DNA of 18,651 nt from Collinsella sp. AF02-46-1 (GTDB taxonomy: Bacteria > Actinomycetota > Coriobacteriia > Coriobacteriales > Coriobacteriaceae): the NCBI GenBank assembly GCA_934876235.1, contig CAKXKM010000030.1, positions 1,542 to 20,192 on the forward strand. Direction: 5' to 3'. A program made the translations under genes and the position numbers. This document shows, piece after piece, positions 1-7,701 of the stretch; within the stretch, counting starts at the first letter, position 1, and each line of letters begins with the position of its first letter. The notes beneath the pieces are model-generated. The model was given only the letters and a program-made list of their open reading frames with translations. It was not told the DNA's origin and did no database searches.

Positions 1-2628
1 CCGTACGCCAACGGCCCGATCCACATCGGCCACGCCATGAACAAGATCTCCAAGGACATGATCAACCGTTACTGGATGATGCAGGGCTATGAGGTTCCCT
101 ATGTCCCCGGTTGGGACTGCCACGGTCAGCCGATTGAGCACAAGGTCGAGGAGAAGCTCGGCACCGAGAAGTTCAACCAGACTTCCACGGCCAAGATCCG
201 TGAGCTCTGCAACAAGTTCGCTGTCGAGAACATCGAGCTGCAGAAGGCCGGCTTCCGTCGCCTGGGCGTGCTCGGCGACTGGGACAACCCATATCTGACG
301 CTCTATCACCAGCATGACGCCGCCGACATCGAGGTCTTCAAGGCCATGTTCGATAAGGGCATGATCTATCGCGGCCACAAGCCGGTTCACTGGTGCAAGC
401 ACTGTCACACCGCGCTCGCCGAGGCCGAGATCGAGTACTCCGACGAGACGAGCCCTTCCATCTTCGTTCGCTTTGAGATGACCTCCAAGCCCGCCGGCCT
501 CGAGAACTTCGACGGCCCGGTCGACTTTATCATCTGGACGACTACGCCGTGGACCATCCCGTCCGACCAGGCAGTTTCCCTCAAGCCCGGCGCCGCCTAC
601 GTCGCCGTTGAGCACGATGGCCGTGCCGAGGTCATGCTCGAGGACCTGGCTCCCAAGTGCTGCGATGAGTTTGGCTGGGAGTACACCCCGGTCATGGTCG
701 ACGGCAAGCCCTACGTGGTGCCCGCCGAGACCTTCCACCACATCCACTACAAGCAGCCGATCTTTGACGGCGTTGAGGGCGTGGCGCTGCTGGCCGATTA
801 CGTCGGTGTCGATGACGGTACCGGTATCGTCCACAATTCGCCCGGCCACGGCGTCGACGACTACTTCGCCTGCCTCAAGGAGGGCATCACCGACATTTGC
901 ATGCCGGTCGATGACGACGGCAAGTTCTACACCGGCGAGGAGTTTGGTACCGGTGGCCCCTTCAGCGGTATGGACACCGACGAGGCCAACCCACACATCA
1001 TCGAGTTCCTGCGCGAGCGCGGTACCCTGGTCCTCGAGAAGAAGATCACGCACAGCTATCCGCACTGCTGGCGCTGCAAGCATCCGGTGCTCTTCCGTGC
1101 TACCGACCAGTGGTTTGTCTCGATGGACAAGACCGGTCTGCGCGAGCAGGCTGGCAAGGAGGTCCGCGAGAACGTCAAATGGTATCCGGCCCACGCGGCC
1201 AACCGCATTGGCGCCATGGTCGAGCAGCGTCCCGACTGGTGCATCAGCCGTCAGCGCAACTGGGGCGTGCCTATCCCCAGCTACACCTGCGCCGACTGCG
1301 GTGAGAAGGTCATGAACGACGCTACGCTCGACGCCGTCATCAAGCTCTTCCACGAGAAGGGCTCCGACGCCTGGTTCACCGACGCTCCCGAGAGCTACCT
1401 GGGCGAGGCCTGCGTCTGCCCCAAGTGCGGTGGCCATCACCTCAAGGCCGATAAGGACATTCTTGACGTGTGGTGGGACTCCGGCGTCTCCTGGAAGGCC
1501 GTCTGCGAGTACCGTCCCGAGCTGGAGTACCCGGCGGACGTCTACCTCGAGGGCTCCGACCAGCACCGTGGTTGGTTCCAGAGCTCGCTGCTCACCTCGG
1601 TGGGCGCCAACGGCCATGCTCCGTACAAGGCGGTCGTCTCGCAGGGCTTCACGCTCGACGGCCAGGGCCGTAAGATGTCGAAGTCGCTCGGCAACGTCAT
1701 CGACCCCAACAAGGTCTGCGACGAGATGGGCGCCGACATCATCCGCCTGTGGGTTGCCTCCGTCGATACCAGCTCCGACGTGTCCATCGACCACGAGATC
1801 CTTGCTCGTACCTCCGATGCCTACCGTCGTTTCCGCAACACGCTGCGCTTCCTGCTCTCCGAGCTCGAGGGTCAGTTTGAGCCCGAGACCGACGGCGTCG
1901 CCTTTGCCGACCTGCTGCCGCTCGACAAGCTCATGGTTGCCCGCCTGACTCAGGTCCAGGCCGAGGTTGACGACGCCTACTCTTGCTACGAGTTCCCGCG
2001 CGCCTACCGTGCGCTCTACGACTTCGTGGTTACCGAGCTCTCTAACGTGTACCTCGACGCCCTGAAGGACCGTCTGTACTGCGATAAGCCCGGCTCGCTC
2101 GAGCGTCGCAGCGCCCAGACCGTGCTTGCCGAGCTCTTCTCGATGCTCATGCGCGACCTGCAGCCGATCCTGTCCTACACGGTCGACGAGGCCATGGCCT
2201 ATGCGCCTGCCGGCTGCGTCGATCACCAGAAGTACGCTGCGCTGCTCGATTGGTATAAGTCGCCCATTACGGTCGACGAGGCCAATGAGTTCGAGGGCGT
2301 GCTCGAGGCTTCACTCGAGCTCCGTAGCGCCGTGACCAAGGCCCTTGAGGACGCCCGCTCCGCCGGTACCTTCACCAAGAGCCAGCAGGTCCGCGTCAAG
2401 GCGGTCGTTCCCGCCGAGATGTACGCGCTGCTGACCGGCGACAAGGCCGTCGACCTGGCCGAGTTCTACATCGTCTCCGATGTTGAGTTGACCCAGGGCG
2501 AGGAGCTCTCCGTTGCCATCGAGGCTGCTGAGGGCGAGTGCTGCGACCGTTGCTGGAACTACCGCACCACCGTCGGCGAGTACAACGGCCACGCTCACAT
2601 CTGCGAGAGGTGTGCGAACGCTTTGTAG
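1..2628 (+). CDS. ileS: Isoleucyl-tRNA synthetase, 5' end cut by window
   Basis: This class I synthetase charges tRNA-Ile with isoleucine in the cytoplasm and proofreads valine. The reading frame is open from base 1. The class I HIGH signature is at 22-33, in the context PYANGPIHIGHA, so about 55 N-terminal residues lie upstream of the window. The second signature, KMSKS, is at 1672-1686. The editing (CP1) domain lies between them, with the WTTTPWTIP motif near 535-561. Cysteine pairs typical of IleRS zinc sites are visible, and the C-terminus ends in a zinc finger (CCDRC...CERC, 2539-2619), which is the ordinary bacterial zinc-finger type. The visible 875 residues plus the missing part fit the usual ~930. 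The stop is TAG at 2626. Identity is certain; only the start is unknown. Confidence 0.98.
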   Translation, partial: PYANGPIHIGHAMNKISKDMINRYWMMQGYEVPYVPGWDCHGQPIEHKVEEKLGTEKFNQTSTAKIRELCNKFAVENIELQKAGFRRLGVLGDWDNPYLTLYHQHDAADIEVFKAMFDKGMIYRGHKPVHWCKHCHTALAEAEIEYSDETSPSIFVRFEMTSKPAGLENFDGPVDFIIWTTTPWTIPSDQAVSLKPGAAYVAVEHDGRAEVMLEDLAPKCCDEFGWEYTPVMVDGKPYVVPAETFHHIHYKQPIFDGVEGVALLADYVGVDDGTGIVHNSPGHGVDDYFACLKEGITDICMPVDDDGKFYTGEEFGTGGPFSGMDTDEANPHIIEFLRERGTLVLEKKITHSYPHCWRCKHPVLFRATDQWFVSMDKTGLREQAGKEVRENVKWYPAHAANRIGAMVEQRPDWCISRQRNWGVPIPSYTCADCGEKVMNDATLDAVIKLFHEKGSDAWFTDAPESYLGEACVCPKCGGHHLKADKDILDVWWDSGVSWKAVCEYRPELEYPADVYLEGSDQHRGWFQSSLLTSVGANGHAPYKAVVSQGFTLDGQGRKMSKSLGNVIDPNKVCDEMGADIIRLWVASVDTSSDVSIDHEILARTSDAYRRFRNTLRFLLSELEGQFEPETDGVAFADLLPLDKLMVARLTQVQAEVDDAYSCYEFPRAYRALYDFVVTELSNVYLDALKDRLYCDKPGSLERRSAQTVLAELFSMLMRDLQPILSYTVDEAMAYAPAGCVDHQKYAALLDWYKSPITVDEANEFEGVLEASLELRSAVTKALEDARSAGTFTKSQQVRVKAVVPAEMYALLTGDKAVDLAEFYIVSDVELTQGEELSVAIEAAEGECCDRCWNYRTTVGEYNGHAHICERCANAL

Positions 2629-2654
2629 TTACGCGGTTTTACCAAACCGCGTAA
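2629..2654. other. Perfect 11-bp hairpin right after the ileS stop
   Basis: The arms ttacgcggttt (2629-2639) and aaaccgcgtaa (2644-2654) are exact reverse complements around a 4-nt loop. The hairpin begins on the base after the ileS stop codon. No T-run follows, so it is not a canonical intrinsic terminator. It could stabilise the 3' end of the ileS mRNA or act with the longer hairpin just downstream. Confidence 0.7.
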
Positions 2655-2668
2655 CAGGTTGACGCTGC

Positions 2669-2768
2669 AAACCCGCCAGAGCGGCAATCTGCCTTTCAGC
2701 TTCGGCGGCATGACCAGAAGGTCTATGCCGCCTTGCTTCAAGGCACCTTGCTCGCTCTGGCGGGTTTT
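2669..2768. other. ~100-nt long imperfect hairpin (candidate structured RNA or terminator-like element)
   Basis: A 15-bp perfect outer stem joins 2669-2683 (aaacccgccagagcg) to 2753-2767 (cgctctggcgggttt) and ends in TTTT. Inside are a 6-bp stem (2690-2695 with 2740-2745), a 3-bp stem (2698-2700 with 2735-2737) and a 12-bp terminal hairpin. That hairpin has arms 2704-2715 and 2720-2732, one bulged T at 2724 and an AGAA loop at 2716-2719. Alternative local hairpins, such as gccttg/caaggc at 2730-2744, compete with the 6-bp stem. It may be an elaborate terminator of ileS, a small structured RNA, or a copy of a dispersed palindromic repeat. I do not recognise it as a named RNA family. Confidence 0.6.
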
Positions 2769-2868
2769 CGCTGTTGGTAACGAATCATCGGCTATTTCGT
2801 TGCTGGTCAATATAAGATATTGATTTGCGTTAAACGTAATTCGATGTTCTTGAGGGTAGGGGATTGAT
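2769..2868 (+). promoter_or_regulatory. AT-richer leader of lspA, presumed promoter region
   Basis: This stretch is visibly AT-richer than the flanking genes and has no coding signal. It contains tataagatat at 2811-2820, which resembles a -10 element, but no convincing -35 at the right spacing. A purine-rich ribosome binding site (aggggat, 2858-2864) ends it. That an lspA promoter sits here is inferred from position. Confidence 0.3.
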
Positions 2869-3468
2869 TTGGGTCGTACTGGGGATATGACGCCGCCTTT
2901 GCGTTGGCGGTTGGGTGTTGCTGGTTGGATGGCGCTGGTTGTGCTGCTTCTTGACCAGCTGACCAAGCTTGCGGTTCGTGCCGTGGGCGACGCTTTGCAT
3001 GTGACCGTCATCCCTGGTGTCATCGACTTTATGTTTGTCCGCAATATCGGTGCCGCCTTTAGCATGGGCGAGGGGCATGGCATCGCGTTTGCCGTGCTGG
3101 CGTTGGCGGTCATTATCGCTATTTTTGTGTACCTCGTTCGTGCACCCCAGCTTGCCCATCTTGAGGTTGTGGGCATGGCGATGGTTGCGGGCGGTGCTAT
3201 CGGTAACGCAATCGATCGTTTGGCCTTTGGCTTCGTGACCGATTTTATTGCCACCACCTTCATCGACTTCCCCGTCTTCAATGTGGCCGATATCGGCATT
3301 ACGGTCGGTGTAGTGCTCGCCCTCTTCGGTTACATGTTCTTGAGCCCCGCGGCCCGTGAGGTCGATGCGACCGCCGAGCTTAACGCCCGTGATGAGGCCC
3401 GCGCCAAGCGCAAGGCTAAACAACGTGGGGAGCGTGCCCGCAAGATTCGTGAAAGGAATGAGCGCTAA
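2869..3468 (+). CDS. lspA: Lipoprotein signal peptidase (signal peptidase II)
   Basis: This aspartyl protease of the cytoplasmic membrane removes the signal peptide from prolipoproteins after Lgt has lipidated the lipobox cysteine. Counting from the TTG start, the family motifs are in order: DQLTK in the first membrane helix (D29), RNIGAAFS (N59 onward), GNAIDR with catalytic D116, and FNVAD with catalytic D141. Four hydrophobic segments are visible. The TTG at 2869 is preceded by aggggat at good spacing. The in-frame ATG at 2887 has only a G-run two bases away, so TTG is preferred, although ATG remains possible. After the last helix there is an unusual basic tail of about 37 residues, rich in Arg, Lys and Glu. 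The stop codon overlaps the next start (TAATG), so lspA and rluD are probably translated together. Confidence 0.95.
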   Translation: MGRTGDMTPPLRWRLGVAGWMALVVLLLDQLTKLAVRAVGDALHVTVIPGVIDFMFVRNIGAAFSMGEGHGIAFAVLALAVIIAIFVYLVRAPQLAHLEVVGMAMVAGGAIGNAIDRLAFGFVTDFIATTFIDFPVFNVADIGITVGVVLALFGYMFLSPAAREVDATAELNARDEARAKRKAKQRGERARKIRERNER

Positions 3469-4481
3469 TGGCCGACATCCATATCCTTGTTGCCGACGAT
3501 GCCGCTGGTCAGCGTCTTGACGCCTATCTGGGCGCCAATGACGGCTGCCCTACGCGCTCTGCCTGCGCGCATCTGATTGAGGGTGGGGCCGTAGTGGTCA
3601 ATGGCGAGACCTGCCTGTCCAAAAAGTACGCCGTGCGAGCCGGTGACCGTATTTCGGTTGATTTGCCCGAGCCGCACGATCCCACCGATGTGATTCCCGA
3701 GGCCATCCCGCTCGACATTCGCTACGAGGACGACTATCTCATCGTGCTCTCCAAGCAGCGCGGCCTGGTGTGCCATCCTGCGCATGGTCATGAGAGCGGT
3801 ACGCTCGCGAATGCCCTGGTCTATCACTGTGGTATCGACCATCTGGGCACCGTGCAGGGCGAGGACCGCCCCGGTATCGTGCATCGTTTGGATCGCGATA
3901 CCTCAGGTCTTATGCTTGCGGCAAAGGACGACGACACCCAGCGCGCGCTCCAAAATCTTATCCGTACGCGCACGCTCGACCGCCGCTACATTACGCTCGT
4001 TCACGGGCACATCGCCATGGACGAGGGCACCATCAACACCGGTATTGCCCGATCGACGCGCGACCGCGTGAAGATGGCGGTTTCGGACGATCCCTTTGCG
4101 CGCCAAGCCATCACGACCTTCAAGGTCCTTGAGCGTTTTGATTCCACGCGCTTTGATGACGGCTACACACTCGTTGAGTGTCACCTGTTTACCGGTCGCA
4201 CGCATCAGATTCGCGTGCACATGCGCCATATCAACCACGCCTGCGTGGGCGATCCGCTCTACGGCAAGTGCGATGCACGCGCCGATCAGGGTCTGACCAG
4301 GCAATTCCTCCATTCCTGGCGCGTAGCGTTCGATCATCCCGTGACGGGGGAGCGCATTGAGCGCCGCGACGAGCTGCCGTGGGATCTCGCTGCGGTTCTT
4401 GACGACCTGGCCCCGCGTTCGCTTGGTCGCACTGCTGCCGGCGACGAAATCGTACCGCAGCTCGGCCTGCTCGAAGCCTAG
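3468..4481 (+). CDS. rluD: RluA/RluD-family 23S rRNA pseudouridine synthase
   Basis: The enzyme isomerises specific uridines of large-subunit rRNA to pseudouridine. An S4 RNA-binding domain occupies about residues 15-65, with RLDAYL at its start and VNGE in the middle. The catalytic domain follows, with the family signature HRLDRDTSG at 139-147 (catalytic Asp D142) and the later GRTHQIRVHM motif. At 337 residues it has the usual length for RluD-type enzymes that carry the S4 domain. The ATG overlaps the last base of the lspA stop, and gaaagga sits upstream as the ribosome binding site. An lspA-rluD pair is a common arrangement in Gram-positive bacteria. The RluA superfamily is certain, but assignment to the RluD subgroup (H69 helix target) is inferred from S4 presence and context. 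Confidence 0.93.
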   Translation: MADIHILVADDAAGQRLDAYLGANDGCPTRSACAHLIEGGAVVVNGETCLSKKYAVRAGDRISVDLPEPHDPTDVIPEAIPLDIRYEDDYLIVLSKQRGLVCHPAHGHESGTLANALVYHCGIDHLGTVQGEDRPGIVHRLDRDTSGLMLAAKDDDTQRALQNLIRTRTLDRRYITLVHGHIAMDEGTINTGIARSTRDRVKMAVSDDPFARQAITTFKVLERFDSTRFDDGYTLVECHLFTGRTHQIRVHMRHINHACVGDPLYGKCDARADQGLTRQFLHSWRVAFDHPVTGERIERRDELPWDLAAVLDDLAPRSLGRTAAGDEIVPQLGLLEA

Positions 4482-4499
4482 CCAGTATTAGGTGGTTTC

Positions 4500-4526
4500 T
4501 TGAACGCCCCTAGCCTGCGGTAAGAT
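4500..4526 (+). promoter_or_regulatory. Candidate promoter of the glycosyltransferase gene
   Basis: TTGAAC at 4500-4505 and TAAGAT at 4521-4526 resemble -35 and -10 elements, but the spacer is only 15 bp, which is short. The 82-bp gap between rluD and the glycosyltransferase contains no other good match. Confidence 0.3.
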
Positions 4527-4563
4527 ATACGGTTGTTTACGTAACGCGTTCCTGGGAGCCTGC

Positions 4564-5859
4564 ATGCTCGCCTTTTTACAAACCAACACACCCATCGTGA
4601 TCTTCAACCAGATTGTCGTCACGCTGCTCACGGTCTGCTTCTTGTACCAGGTGGTCTTCTTTGTCATCGGTGCTCTCCGCGGCGAGGTCGCGCCTCCCAA
4701 GGCCAAAAAACTCCACCGGTATGCCTTCTTTATTGCAGCACACAACGAGGAGGCCGTTATCGCCAACCTCGTTCGCTCCATCAAGGACCAGGATTATCCG
4801 TCCGAGCTCATCGAGGTCTTTGTCGTCGCCGATGCCTGCACCGATAACACCGCGCAGCTCGCGCGCGAGGCGGGCGCTGTCGTGTACGAGCGAAACGACC
4901 TGGCCCGTAAAGGCAAGAGCTGGGTCATGGACTTTGGTTTTGACCGCATTCTTAACGAGTATCCCGATACCTTTGAGGGCTACTTTATCTTCGATGCCGA
5001 CAACGTTATCTCCCGCGATTACGTCTCCAAGATGAATGACGCCTTTGACCAGGGATTCCATGTGGTCACAAGCTACCGCAACTCCAAGAACTTTGGCAGC
5101 TCGTGGATCTCGGCTGCCAACGCCACTTGGTACCTGCGCGAGGCGCGTTTCCTTAACAACGCGCGTAATATCTGCAAGACGTCCTGTGCCGTCTCGGGTT
5201 CGGGCTACCTCATCTCCGCCAGTGTTATCGAGGGTATGCACGGCTGGCAGTTCCACACGCTGACCGAGGATATTCAGTTCACCACGTTCTGCGCCATTCA
5301 CGGCATTCGCATTGGCTATGCGCCGGCGGAGTTTTTTGACGAGCAACCCGTGACGTTTAAAGCGTCTTGGAAGCAGCGTATGCGCTGGACCAAGGGCTTC
5401 TACCAGGTGTTCTTTACCTACGGTAAGCATCTGGTCAAATCGACGTTTTGCTATCATCGCTTTGCCGCATATGACATGTTTATGACCATCGCTCCGGGCA
5501 TGTTGCTGTCCCTGATCTCCATGCTCGCCAACGCTACCTTTCTCATCGTGGGCGGGCTTTCGCATGGCTTCTTGGCCACCGAGGTCGAGATGCAGGCTTG
5601 TGCCGCCTCGCTCATTATGACCTTCGCGATGATGTACCAGACCTTCTTTATCCTGGCGCTACTTACGACCATCTTTGAGTACAAGCACATTCATTGTGCG
5701 CAAAAGTGGCGCCTGGTGACCAACCTGTTTACCTTCCCGATCTTTATGTTCAGCTATATCCCCATCACGGTGGCAGCGCTGTTCCTAAAGGTCGACTGGG
5801 TCCCGACGCAGCACGCCGTCAACGTTACCCTCGACGAGGTCATGCAAGGCGCCAAATAA
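4564..5859 (+). CDS. Membrane-bound family 2 glycosyltransferase
   Basis: This looks like a processive-type beta-glycosyltransferase (GT2, related to cellulose, hyaluronan and poly-GlcNAc synthases) that would polymerise a sugar from a nucleotide donor at the inner face of the membrane. One N-terminal membrane helix spans about residues 12-37. The GT-A domain follows, with AAHNEE at 58-63, DACTDN at 90-95, the metal-binding DAD at 144-146, TED at 234-236 (putative catalytic Asp) and QRMRW at 271-275. Three C-terminal helices lie at about 303-330, 347-372 and 384-408. The start ATG follows a gggag ribosome binding site, and a strong terminator closes the gene, so it is probably monocistronic. 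There are no capsule or polymer-export neighbours, so the product cannot be named. The family is well supported. Confidence 0.9.
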   Translation: MLAFLQTNTPIVIFNQIVVTLLTVCFLYQVVFFVIGALRGEVAPPKAKKLHRYAFFIAAHNEEAVIANLVRSIKDQDYPSELIEVFVVADACTDNTAQLAREAGAVVYERNDLARKGKSWVMDFGFDRILNEYPDTFEGYFIFDADNVISRDYVSKMNDAFDQGFHVVTSYRNSKNFGSSWISAANATWYLREARFLNNARNICKTSCAVSGSGYLISASVIEGMHGWQFHTLTEDIQFTTFCAIHGIRIGYAPAEFFDEQPVTFKASWKQRMRWTKGFYQVFFTYGKHLVKSTFCYHRFAAYDMFMTIAPGMLLSLISMLANATFLIVGGLSHGFLATEVEMQACAASLIMTFAMMYQTFFILALLTTIFEYKHIHCAQKWRLVTNLFTFPIFMFSYIPITVAALFLKVDWVPTQHAVNVTLDEVMQGAK

Positions 5860-5867
5860 CCACCATC

Positions 5868-5908
5868 AAAACCACCACAAAGGTGCCTGTACCTTTGTGG
5901 TGGTTTTT
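5868..5908 (+). terminator. Strong intrinsic terminator after the glycosyltransferase
   Basis: A 17-bp perfect stem (5868-5884 with 5891-5907, core accaccacaaaggt) around a 6-nt loop is followed by a T-run reaching 5908, with TTTT again at 5911-5914. It begins 9 nt after the stop codon. The arms also start with A's, so it could work in both directions. Confidence 0.92.
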
Positions 5909-5939
5909 GCTTTTGAGCAGCTGTTCATGGAGGTGCACG

Positions 5940-6362
5940 ATGGTCTATATCCCGTTTTGGATTTGTTTCTTTGCCGGCGCGGTGATTGATGCCCGTGAGC
6001 GGCGGTTTCCCAATCAGCTTGCCGGCGCGTGTGCGGTGGCGGCGCTTGCAGGCGTTTGGCTCGACAAGGGTGTTAACACGGCGTTTGACCACGCCGGTCT
6101 TGCGGTCATCGTCTACCTTGCCCTTGTGCTTACTGAGTCACTCTGGCGTCGTGTTCGCCACGTCCCTGGCATTGGCATGGGGGACGCCAAGGCGCTCTTC
6201 GCGCTTTGCACGCTCGACCCTATGGGCGGCATCGTGGCATTTGCCGTTGCGCTCCTGGCCCTTGCCCTCTCCTGCCTCTTCACAAAATCGCGCTCCCTGC
6301 CTTTGCTGCCGTTTTTGGTGCCGATTTTTGCCATAATCGAGGTCGTGGGCTGCACATTGTAA
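5940..6362 (+). CDS. Small A24-family prepilin peptidase
   Basis: A 140-residue integral membrane aspartyl protease that would cleave the leader of type IV or Flp-type prepilins. Both catalytic regions of the A24 family are visible: D17 in IDARERRFPN and D82 in GIGMGDAK. Five or six hydrophobic segments fill the rest. It lacks the N-terminal methyltransferase domain of PilD/ComC, so in size and layout it resembles TadV/CpaA-type peptidases. The ATG at 5940 is chosen because ggagg (5929-5933) precedes it. The frame is open farther upstream, to 5694, but that region lies in the glycosyltransferase gene and its terminator. No pilin or pilus assembly gene is in the window, so its substrate must be encoded elsewhere. 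It is separated from the following HD gene by 31 nt. Confidence 0.85.
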   Translation: MVYIPFWICFFAGAVIDARERRFPNQLAGACAVAALAGVWLDKGVNTAFDHAGLAVIVYLALVLTESLWRRVRHVPGIGMGDAKALFALCTLDPMGGIVAFAVALLALALSCLFTKSRSLPLLPFLVPIFAIIEVVGCTL

Positions 6363-6393
6363 CCGATTGCGCATCCTTCTTAAGGAGCATGCC

Positions 6394-7641
6394 ATGGCAT
6401 CTAATCAAGAAACGGCCGTCATTAAGGCGCGCATGGACCGTATTCCCTCGGCGTTATCGCCCGAACTTGTCGAGCGCATTGCCGCAGATCGTGCTTCGGG
6501 CTATGTCAACCCGTACCGTTGCGACGATGACCAGGTCATCCGTCGCGTTGATCGAGCCGCAGACGAGGGCACGCTCATGCGTCCGGCCTTTATGCGCGAT
6601 ACCGAAAAGATTCTTCATCTGCCTGCGTATGCCCGATACGCCGGCAAAACTCAGGTCTTCAGTTTTCGCAGTAACGATGACCTGTCGCGCCGAGGCCTGC
6701 ACGTGCAGCTTGTCTCGCGCATCGCGCGTGATATCGGACGTGCTCTGGGGCTCAACTGCGATCTGATCGAGGCGATTGGCTTAGGCCACGACTTGGGTCA
6801 CACGCCCTTTGGCCATGCCGGCGAGCGATTCCTCAACGATATCTATCACGAGCGTACGGGTCGCTTCTTTTTCCATAACGTGCAGTCGGTCCGCGTCCTC
6901 GATGCGCTGTACGGTCGCAACGTGTCGCTTCAAACGCTCGATGGCGTGCTATGCCATAACGGCGAGTACGAGCAGCGTGTTTTTGAGCTTTCGGACATGG
7001 GTTCCTTTGACCAGTTCGACCGAACCGTCGAGGAATGCATTGCCACAGGCTATAGCGCGATTGAGCACCTGCGTCCCATGACGCTCGAGGGCTGCGTCGT
7101 TCGCATCTCGGATATCCTTGCCTACGTTGGGCGCGATCGCCAGGACGCCATTGCGGCTGGCCTGCTGTCGCCCGACGCTTTTGACGACGGTCGGGGCGGC
7201 GCCTATAACAGCTGGATTCTCACGCACGCATCCATCGATATCGTTGAGCATAGCTACGGCAAACCGCGTATCGAGATGAGCGGGGACCTGTTTGAGGAGA
7301 TCCGCCGGGCTAAGCGCGAGAACTACGAGAAGATCTATAGCAAGGGCGGTATCGAAGGCGACTCTGAAGCGGAACTGCGCGAGGCCTTCGAAAAGCTCTA
7401 CGACCGTTGCCTGCAGGATATAAACGAGGGTGACGAGTCCTCCTACATCTTTAAGCACCACATTTCGCGTATTGAGCAGCAGCTTTCCTATTATGGCCGC
7501 ACCTATGCTTGGCAGGACGACAAGGATCAGGCCGTCGTCGATTACATCGCAAGCATGACGGATGGTTATTTCTGCGAGCTGACGAGCAAATTGTTCCCAG
7601 GTCTAAAGTTTCCGCACCGCACCTATATTAACGAACGGTAG
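6394..7641 (+). CDS. HD-domain dNTP triphosphohydrolase-like protein
   Basis: Proteins of this group (dGTPase/dNTPase, Dgt-like) hydrolyse dNTPs to nucleosides and triphosphate, which controls nucleotide pools. The HD metal ligands are visible at H103, H132-D133 and D240. They occur in the typical blocks KTQVF (85-89), HDLGHTPFGHAGE (132-144) and RISDILAYVGRD (237-248). The product is 415 residues long, within the family range. ATG at 6394 follows a clear aaggag (6382-6387) with a 6-nt spacer, so the longer in-frame TTG start at 6367 is rejected. It lies 31 nt after the peptidase gene and about 60 nt before rarA. Substrate preference cannot be read from sequence, and an HD phosphohydrolase acting on another nucleotide is possible. 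Confidence 0.85.
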   Translation: MASNQETAVIKARMDRIPSALSPELVERIAADRASGYVNPYRCDDDQVIRRVDRAADEGTLMRPAFMRDTEKILHLPAYARYAGKTQVFSFRSNDDLSRRGLHVQLVSRIARDIGRALGLNCDLIEAIGLGHDLGHTPFGHAGERFLNDIYHERTGRFFFHNVQSVRVLDALYGRNVSLQTLDGVLCHNGEYEQRVFELSDMGSFDQFDRTVEECIATGYSAIEHLRPMTLEGCVVRISDILAYVGRDRQDAIAAGLLSPDAFDDGRGGAYNSWILTHASIDIVEHSYGKPRIEMSGDLFEEIRRAKRENYEKIYSKGGIEGDSEAELREAFEKLYDRCLQDINEGDESSYIFKHHISRIEQQLSYYGRTYAWQDDKDQAVVDYIASMTDGYFCELTSKLFPGLKFPHRTYINER

Positions 7642-7656
7642 TTCGTATCCTTTCGG

Positions 7657-7662
7657 TATACT
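7657..7662 (+). promoter_or_regulatory. Candidate -10 element upstream of rarA
   Basis: TATACT lies 39 nt before the preferred rarA start and matches five of six consensus positions. No matching -35 is visible, because the appropriate window overlaps the end of the HD gene. Confidence 0.25.
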
Positions 7663-7701
7663 GTTGGTCAACAACGATTTTGATTAATGCACGGGATGGC
7701 T

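Noticed and set aside
2669..2767. Reading the long hairpin as a MITE with 15-bp terminal inverted repeats
   Set aside because: No immediate target-site duplication is seen; only a loose cgctg repeat flanks it at unequal distances. A multi-copy search would be needed.
5694..5939. Upstream extension of the prepilin peptidase frame
   Set aside because: It lies inside the glycosyltransferase gene and runs through a strong terminator; the ATG at 5940 has a good ribosome binding site.
7631..7646. 6-bp inverted repeat acgaac/gttcgt across the stop codon of the HD gene
   Set aside because: It is short, has no T-run and could easily occur by chance.
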